From: CAZVFX01 sp964626565 | GTDB taxonomy: Bacteria > Myxococcota_A > UBA9042 > CAIXZC01 | NCBI GenBank assembly: GCA_964626565.1 | Contig: CAZVFX010000015.1 | Span: 18,855 to 82,854, forward strand | Length of the DNA stretch: 64,000 nt | Direction of reading: 5' to 3' | Shown: positions 59,858 through 64,000 of the stretch, piece after piece | Layout of the letters: each line of letters begins with the position of its first letter | Numbering within the stretch: the stretch's first letter is position 1 | Notes under the pieces: generated by a model | What the model saw: only the letters and a program-made list of their open reading frames with translations | The model's database searches: none | What the model was told of the DNA's origin: nothing | Made by a program: the position numbers and the translations under genes

Positions 59858-60922
59858 ATGGCAAGCGCTAAGATAGGGATCAACGGATTTGGGCGGATCG
59901 GCAGACTGGTCGCACGCTTCGCACAGAACAACCCGGACCTCGAGATCGTCGGTATCAACGACGTAGTGGACCTGAATGTACTGGCATACCTGTTCAAGTA
60001 TGACTCGGCTTACGGCCCGTTTGATGGAACCGTGGAAGTGGACGGGAACAACCTGGTAGTCAACGGAAAGGCGATCCGCTACACGTCTATCCTGAGCCCC
60101 GCAGAGTTACCCTGGGGAGAACTGGGGGTCGATTATGCGGTGGAGTCCACCGGTATTTTCCGGGACACCGCCAATCCGGCCAAGGATCCGAGAATGCACT
60201 TGACCGCGGGTGCGAAACGGGTAGTAGTGTCGGCACCGGCCAAGACCGAGGCTGACGTGAAAATGCTGGTGCTGGGAGTGAACCACACCGAGTTCGACCC
60301 CGCCCTGCACACCGTGCTTTCCAATGCTTCCTGTACTACGAATTGCCTGGCGCCGGTAGTGAAGGTGATTCACGACAACTGGGGAGTGGAAAGCGGGCTG
60401 ATGACTACGATTCACGCCGCGACCGCGGGGCAAGCCACCGTGGACTCACCGTCCAAGAAGTTCGACCCCCTCGGAGTCCGTTCGGGAAGATCGGTCTTCA
60501 ACAACATCATCCCCGCCGCGACCGGTGCGGCCGCGGCCATCGGCCTGGTGATGCCGGCAGTGCGCGGCAAGCTCACCGGCATGGCGATGCGGGTACCCAC
60601 CATGACCGGGTCCGCTGTTGACCTCACGGTGGTGACCGAGCGGGACACCTCGCTGAACGAAATCGGGGCGAAGATGAAGGCCGCGGCGGAGACCCCGCTG
60701 GGACAGGGCGGAATGAAAGGGATTCTGGCCTACAGCGAAGACGCTCTGGTGTCTTCAGACATCATCGGCGACACCCACAGCTCCATCTTTGATCGCAACG
60801 CCTGCATCGAGTTCAAGGAAAACCGCCGGTTCTTCAAGGTGGTTTCCTGGTACGACAACGAAGCCGGTTATGCCAACCGCCTCGTCGATCTCCTCACCTA
60901 CATGGCAGGCCGGGAAGGCTAG
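59858..60922 (+). CDS. gap: Glyceraldehyde-3-phosphate dehydrogenase, type I
   Basis: 354 aa from the ATG at 59858 (GCGGGAGGAG upstream); a longer in-frame start 159 bp earlier would cover the promoter and is rejected. The NAD-binding start is KIGINGFGRIGRL, the catalytic Cys is in SNASCTTNCLAP, and TGAAAAIGLVMP and SWYDNEAGYANR are conserved. It catalyses the glycolytic oxidation of glyceraldehyde 3-phosphate. No pgk or tpi follows; the gene is monocistronic and its stop overlaps the stop of the convergent lipoprotein gene. Confidence 0.96.
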   Translation: MASAKIGINGFGRIGRLVARFAQNNPDLEIVGINDVVDLNVLAYLFKYDSAYGPFDGTVEVDGNNLVVNGKAIRYTSILSPAELPWGELGVDYAVESTGIFRDTANPAKDPRMHLTAGAKRVVVSAPAKTEADVKMLVLGVNHTEFDPALHTVLSNASCTTNCLAPVVKVIHDNWGVESGLMTTIHAATAGQATVDSPSKKFDPLGVRSGRSVFNNIIPAATGAAAAIGLVMPAVRGKLTGMAMRVPTMTGSAVDLTVVTERDTSLNEIGAKMKAAAETPLGQGGMKGILAYSEDALVSSDIIGDTHSSIFDRNACIEFKENRRFFKVVSWYDNEAGYANRLVDLLTYMAGREG

Positions 60923-61830
60923 AGCAATTCCAGAGCAAGTTCTCGCTCGATCAGCATCACCGGCGTTTCCATCACACATTGATCCAGAGTATCTGCGCTG
61001 CAGTTGATCCTCATTTTGACCTGCAAGCTGTTCTTCATGGACCCGCTGTGCAACCGGCCCGTGAGCCGGTCCACCCGCACGCCGACCTGGAACTGCTCCA
61101 GGCCGTACATGACCATGACCTTGCCGTTTCCGGAGTTGAGTACCTGCTGGATGTTGTTGGGCTTGCCTTCCACCACCGCGGCGCCCATCCAGTCAGCCGG
61201 ATGAGTTAAGCACGAACCGTCTGGAGGCGCGAAGGTGGCCACAAATCTGGCTTCTTTCACTCCCAGTTCGACCAGTTTGATGGAAATGTTGATGCAATCC
61301 TCGCCCAAGATGAACTTCTTCCCGTTTGTCCACTTGCCCACGGCCGGCTCGGCCAGGTGGTGCTCGTCTCCCGGGACGTGCAGATTGGCTATGCCGATCG
61401 CGGGTCCCAGCGCGACAAAGAAAGTGTGGAGGTCGGTGACCGCGGACACCATCTCCTCCACCTTCAGTTGTGGCAGATCAAGATTCCCACCGGGGAGAAG
61501 GGACAGCGAGTACGGCTCTACGGCTCCAGCCCGGTCGTCAAGGTTCTCACGGGCGCCGTCGGGCAAGTCGCGAATCAACCCCTTCCACCTGACCACCTCG
61601 TGAGGTGCTTCGCCCATATTCTCGGTAAGCTGGGCAGTGGCCGTAAGGGTCTTCTTGAGCTTCCCGTTTTCCGTGTAGCGGGTTGTGAGGCGATAGCTGT
61701 TTATCCGCCCTTCCCGATAGACGCGCTGATACGTGAACTGCTCGGCGGGCGCGGTTGCGCTCGGAACAGTGTGAGCGCAGGCCCCGGCCAGCAACAATGC
61801 GAAAGAAACCAATAGAAATTGCCTGTTCAT
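60919..61830 (-). CDS. Lipoprotein of unknown function, 303 aa
   Basis: The start is the ATG ending at 61830 with GAGGAGG upstream; the lipobox is LAGAC followed by Ala. The mature region has long amphipathic beta stretches (YRLTTRYTENGKLKKTLTATAQL, ISIKLVELGVKEARFVATFAPP) and only a few Cys. I recognise no family. The stop codon shares the CTAG palindrome with the gap stop, a four-base convergent overlap. It is divergent from the NRDE gene. Confidence 0.65.
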   Translation of the reverse strand: MNRQFLLVSFALLLAGACAHTVPSATAPAEQFTYQRVYREGRINSYRLTTRYTENGKLKKTLTATAQLTENMGEAPHEVVRWKGLIRDLPDGARENLDDRAGAVEPYSLSLLPGGNLDLPQLKVEEMVSAVTDLHTFFVALGPAIGIANLHVPGDEHHLAEPAVGKWTNGKKFILGEDCINISIKLVELGVKEARFVATFAPPDGSCLTHPADWMGAAVVEGKPNNIQQVLNSGNGKVMVMYGLEQFQVGVRVDRLTGRLHSGSMKNSLQVKMRINCSADTLDQCVMETPVMLIERELALELL

Positions 61831-61897
61831 GGTGAAGTGAAACCTCCTCGTACGAACGACCCTGCGATGCAACGGACAATGCATACCGGCCATATTA

Positions 61898-61944
61898 GAT
61901 TGAAAATTGATAATTGAAAATTGATAATTGGTAATTGATAATTG
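61898..61944. repeat. AT-rich tandem repeat (AATTGATAATTG type)
   Basis: About 47 bp of repeated ATTGAAAATTGATAATTG words, related to the repeat at 2589-2636. It fills the divergent gap between the 303-aa lipoprotein and the NRDE gene and reaches to within 6 bases of the NRDE start codon. Confidence 0.8.
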
Positions 61945-61949
61945 CTATC

Positions 61950-62699
61950 ATGTGCCTCCTCCTCATAGCCTATCAGGCTCATCCCCGTTACCCGCTGGTC
62001 GTGGCTGCCAACCGGGACGAGTTTTTCGCTCGCCCTACTGCGCCGGCCACATTCTGGGATGATAAGCCCGGGGTGCTGGCAGGTCGCGACTTGGTAGGCG
62101 GGGGCACCTGGCTCGGTGTCGGGCCGGACGCAAGATTCGCGGCGCTTACCAACTACCGGGATCCGTCCCGGGTAAAGACTGACGCGCCGTCCCGGGGAGG
62201 ACTTGTCACGCGGTTCCTGGCCGGAAACTCGCCTCCGGAACGATACCTTGCCGGCTTGCGTGATGAGGCGGACCGGCACAACGGCTTCAACCTGGTGTTC
62301 GGCACTGCGGATAGCCTCGGCTGCTATTCCAACGTGGACAACCGCCACCGAGTCATCAAGCCGGGAGTTCACGGGCTCTCCAATCACCTCCTGAATACTC
62401 ACTGGCCCAAGGTGGTCCGGGGCCGGGAAGGAATGGCCGAGTTGCTGCACCTGGAAGGGGCGGAACTCATCCGGCGGCTCTTTGACCTGCTGACCGAGCG
62501 CACCTTCGCTCCTTCCGCAGACCTTCCCGACACCGGGGTTGGCCCCGCCCTGGAGCGGGGTCTGTCACCGCTGTTCATCCGCCTGCCCGGCTACGGTACC
62601 CGCTCCTCCACGGTGACGCTCATAGACCGGGAAGGCGAGGTCACCCTGGTAGAGAAGACGTACGGTGAAGACGGGCGTGAATCCGGCTTGATTCGGTAG
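61950..62699 (+). CDS. NRDE family (TANGO2-like) protein
   Basis: 249 aa beginning MCLLLIAYQAHPRYPLVVAANRDEFFARPT, which fixes the start at 61950 since Cys2 and the NRDE motif define the family; in-frame upstream ATGs are ignored. GGTWLGV, RGGLVTRFL and GLSNHLLNTHWPK are further conserved parts. Members have an Ntn-hydrolase-like fold, with Cys2 as a possible nucleophile, but no activity is established. There is no Shine-Dalgarno sequence: the AT-rich repeat occupies its place, so translation may be leaderless or weak. Confidence 0.88.
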   Translation: MCLLLIAYQAHPRYPLVVAANRDEFFARPTAPATFWDDKPGVLAGRDLVGGGTWLGVGPDARFAALTNYRDPSRVKTDAPSRGGLVTRFLAGNSPPERYLAGLRDEADRHNGFNLVFGTADSLGCYSNVDNRHRVIKPGVHGLSNHLLNTHWPKVVRGREGMAELLHLEGAELIRRLFDLLTERTFAPSADLPDTGVGPALERGLSPLFIRLPGYGTRSSTVTLIDREGEVTLVEKTYGEDGRESGLIR

Positions 62700-62722
62700 T
62701 GTCCTAATTTGAAATTGGCCGA

Positions 62723-63550
62723 TCAGGCAGTACACCCCAGCAACTCATCCAGTTCCCACACATGATCGCTGATCCCGGCCTCCATCGCTGGCGTCACCCG
62801 GAGCGTCCGGTGAATTCGGCAGAAGTTGTAATAGGCAAAGTGCAACGCCAGCGCAGCCTTGAGGTTGCGCAGCTTCTTGGAGAACGCGTTGGTGCGCCTG
62901 GTGAACCGCTTGACCATCGTCCTGATCGTGAGGTTCTGCCGCTCCACGTAGGAGGTGGAGATTGAGGCTTGCTTGGGGCATCCTTCAAAGACTGTCTTGA
63001 TAGCACCTGTATACCGCTTGCGTCCCATCCTGTTCCCCTCCTCATCGACAGGAGTCGAGTATTGTTTGACTAGCTGGGCAAAATGGACCTCCCGGCCAAA
63101 CGCCTCATCCACTGCGTCCACGTAGGCCACAAACCCGTCACTGGTCAATTGAGGCTTGCCGTACAGTCTTGCCCTGAGATCAGTAATGAAGCGCTTGGTT
63201 GTGGCCTCCGTGCGCTTGCCTACGGCGAAGGTGGGGATTAGGCGGGTGTCTGCGTCTAGGGCTACGAACGTCCACTGGTCCCCAACCACTGCGGCGTCTG
63301 CGTCCCCCGGTTCAACCCAGCGTTGCTTGCGCTTCACAAAGGTCCAGATTTCATCAACCTCTATTGCACGGCAGACCAACCCCCTCATTGTCCGGCTCAT
63401 CAACTCCCGGCAGGCTTCCCCAACGTCCACGACCAACCGCATGATAGTATCTCTGTGGACTTCGCACATGCGCTCTGTAGAGCGAATAGAGCAACCCTCA
63501 ACCAGTGCATTCAGCACGGCCAGTTTCTTCTCCCATTTCAGGACGTTCAT
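62723..63550 (-). CDS. IS1-type transposase
   Basis: 275 aa in one uninterrupted frame. A helix-turn-helix region (CEVHRDTIMRLVVDVG) is followed by the DDE catalytic triad: Asp66 in VDEIWTFV, Asp138 in LTSDGFVAY and Glu203 in TSYVERQN, then a basic KRFTRRTNAFSKK tail and a FAYYNFCRIHRT block. This matches the single-ORF IS1-like group rather than the frameshifted insA-insB form. The left end must be very close to the stop, since the NRDE gene ends 23 bp away. I could not find matching terminal inverted repeats, so the element borders are unknown. It looks intact. Confidence 0.85.
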   Translation of the reverse strand: MNVLKWEKKLAVLNALVEGCSIRSTERMCEVHRDTIMRLVVDVGEACRELMSRTMRGLVCRAIEVDEIWTFVKRKQRWVEPGDADAAVVGDQWTFVALDADTRLIPTFAVGKRTEATTKRFITDLRARLYGKPQLTSDGFVAYVDAVDEAFGREVHFAQLVKQYSTPVDEEGNRMGRKRYTGAIKTVFEGCPKQASISTSYVERQNLTIRTMVKRFTRRTNAFSKKLRNLKAALALHFAYYNFCRIHRTLRVTPAMEAGISDHVWELDELLGCTA

Positions 63551-63568
63551 GATTTCCCCCTTGCAATC

Positions 63569-63624
63569 CCACGCAGGGGGTCTGAAAATGAAGTTGTTGG
63601 GGCTTCATGCAGTTCCCTGCGTGG
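63569..63624. other. Nested inverted repeats upstream of the transposase
   Basis: A perfect 10-bp repeat, CCACGCAGGG (63569-63578) with CCCTGCGTGG (63615-63624), encloses a 6-bp repeat, ATGAAG (63588-63593) with CTTCAT (63603-63608). This gives a stem with an inner hairpin, just before the transposase start. Confidence 0.6.
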
Positions 63625-63631
63625 AGTTACG

Positions 63632-63671
63632 GCCCGCCCTCAGTTGACGCTGGGGGCGGGCTTCGTTTCTT
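63632..63671 (+). terminator. Candidate intrinsic terminator (plus strand)
   Basis: A 12-bp GC-rich stem (63632-63643 with 63650-63661, one wobble pair) and a 6-nt loop are followed by TTCGTTTCTT. This is the only clear terminator-like structure in the window. It reads toward the right edge and could end transcription coming from the transposon side. Confidence 0.45.
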
Positions 63672-63760
63672 GGTCAAAGAGCGGTACAACGCGGGTGGGG
63701 TCGCTGGCCTACCTGGCCCGGACCTCCATGGAATACCGGAGTAACGTGAGCAAGTTGAAC

Positions 63761-63789
63761 TTGACAGACAGTAGATGGCAACGGACAAT
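63761..63789 (+). promoter_or_regulatory. Weak candidate promoter
   Basis: TTGACA (63761-63766) and GACAAT (63784-63789) with a 17-bp spacer, reading to the right. The -35 is perfect but the -10 is poor, and no gene is seen downstream within the window. Confidence 0.25.
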
Positions 63790-63821
63790 AGACATTGCCT
63801 TTGACCTATCAGTTGTGGGCA

Positions 63822-63867
63822 ATGCGAAGCCGGGGACTTGGTTGGCAGACCTTCCCGGCTTCTGCAT
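63822..63867. other. Long stem-loop
   Basis: ATGCGAAGCCGGG (63822-63834) pairs with CCCGGCTTCTGCAT (63854-63867), 13 pairs with one bulged T and a 19-nt loop. No poly-U follows. Confidence 0.5.
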
Positions 63868-64000
63868 TTAACCCGTTGTCACTTTCCAGTATTAAGCGGC
63901 GCTTCGGACAAGTCAACCCGTGACCGCAAGATGTTGCGGAATCGGCTAGGCCAGCGAACCTACAGGTTGTGAAGTGTGAACCTGGAAGAACAACGGGGTG

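Larger units (their letters stand above)
63551..64000. other. 450 bp without a convincing gene, rich in hairpins
   Basis: The stretch from the transposase start to the window edge has no frame with a start site and protein-like composition. It has three strong stem-loops (described separately), one T-tract terminator-like site and a weak promoter. It may be the right end of the insertion element plus an intergenic region, or a structured RNA. Confidence 0.5.

Noticed and set aside
55600..63740. Similarity between the sequence near 55603-55630 and that near 63703-63735 (both read CCTACCTGGCCCGGACC-like)
   Set aside because: About 18 of 26 bases match; too short and imperfect to call a repeat without a wider search.
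62700..64000. Terminal inverted repeats of the IS1-type element
   Set aside because: I compared the sequence just after the transposase stop with the 450 bp beyond its start and found no matching inverted ends, so no borders are claimed.

Overview
The window looks like a GC-rich chromosomal segment from a Gram-negative, predatory- or complex-lifestyle bacterium of the former Deltaproteobacteria, most likely Myxococcota or a close relative. The evidence is a diderm envelope toolkit (MlaEFD, PilQ secretin, many outer-membrane lipoproteins), a protein resembling the MXAN_5187 family, and the very large Cys-rich, calcium-binding repeat lipoproteins typical of those genomes. The phylum is an inference from gene content only.

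Layout. 1-556 is the start of an OPT-family transporter that runs off the left edge. 725-29870, almost half the window, holds six secreted lipoproteins and nothing else: a Cys-rich CTDC-repeat protein, a 3307-aa protein with 26 IPT/TIG domains, about 14 FG-GAP blades and a C-type lectin domain, a 2892-aa teneurin-like protein (thrombospondin type 3 stalk plus NHL and RHS/YD repeats), and three proteins sharing small disulfide modules. 29958-34544 has a C45-type Ntn hydrolase, two related outer-membrane proteins and a small lipoprotein. 34699-38057 is a minimal mlaE-mlaF-mlaD operon whose MlaD carries a long helix and an apparent C-terminal outer-membrane barrel. 38084-41437 has a MXAN_5187-like protein, a DUF507 protein, PepD and an Rrf2 regulator. 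41523-45433 is a housekeeping block, tRNA-Arg(CCG)-rho-rpmE-DUF1385-prfA. 45499-55576 has a lipoprotein, fused aroK-aroB, aroC and a 2112-aa PilQ with a coiled-coil insertion of roughly 1340 residues. 55689-62699 has a CoA-binding protein, a second Rrf2 regulator, two lipoproteins, a soluble lytic transglycosylase, GAPDH and an NRDE protein. 62723-63550 is an IS1-type transposase, followed by about 450 bp of hairpin-rich DNA without a convincing gene.

How the genes fit together. The main theme is the cell envelope. At least ten lipoproteins have a lipobox Cys, and none has Asp right after it, which fits outer-membrane sorting. Mla (lipid traffic), PilQ (type IV pilus), Slt (wall turnover) and two barrel-like proteins add to this. 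The six giant lipoproteins look like surface adhesion or recognition machinery. The most promising undescribed material is a ten-cysteine module found five times in two adjacent lipoproteins, the giant coiled-coil PilQ, and the lectin/propeller/IPT lipoprotein.

Transcription signals are sparse. Good sigma70-like promoters are visible before the tRNA, rho, mla, an Rrf2 gene, DUF507 and gap. I see almost no intrinsic terminators: convergent genes abut or overlap at their stop codons. All family names come from reading motifs by eye, with no database search.
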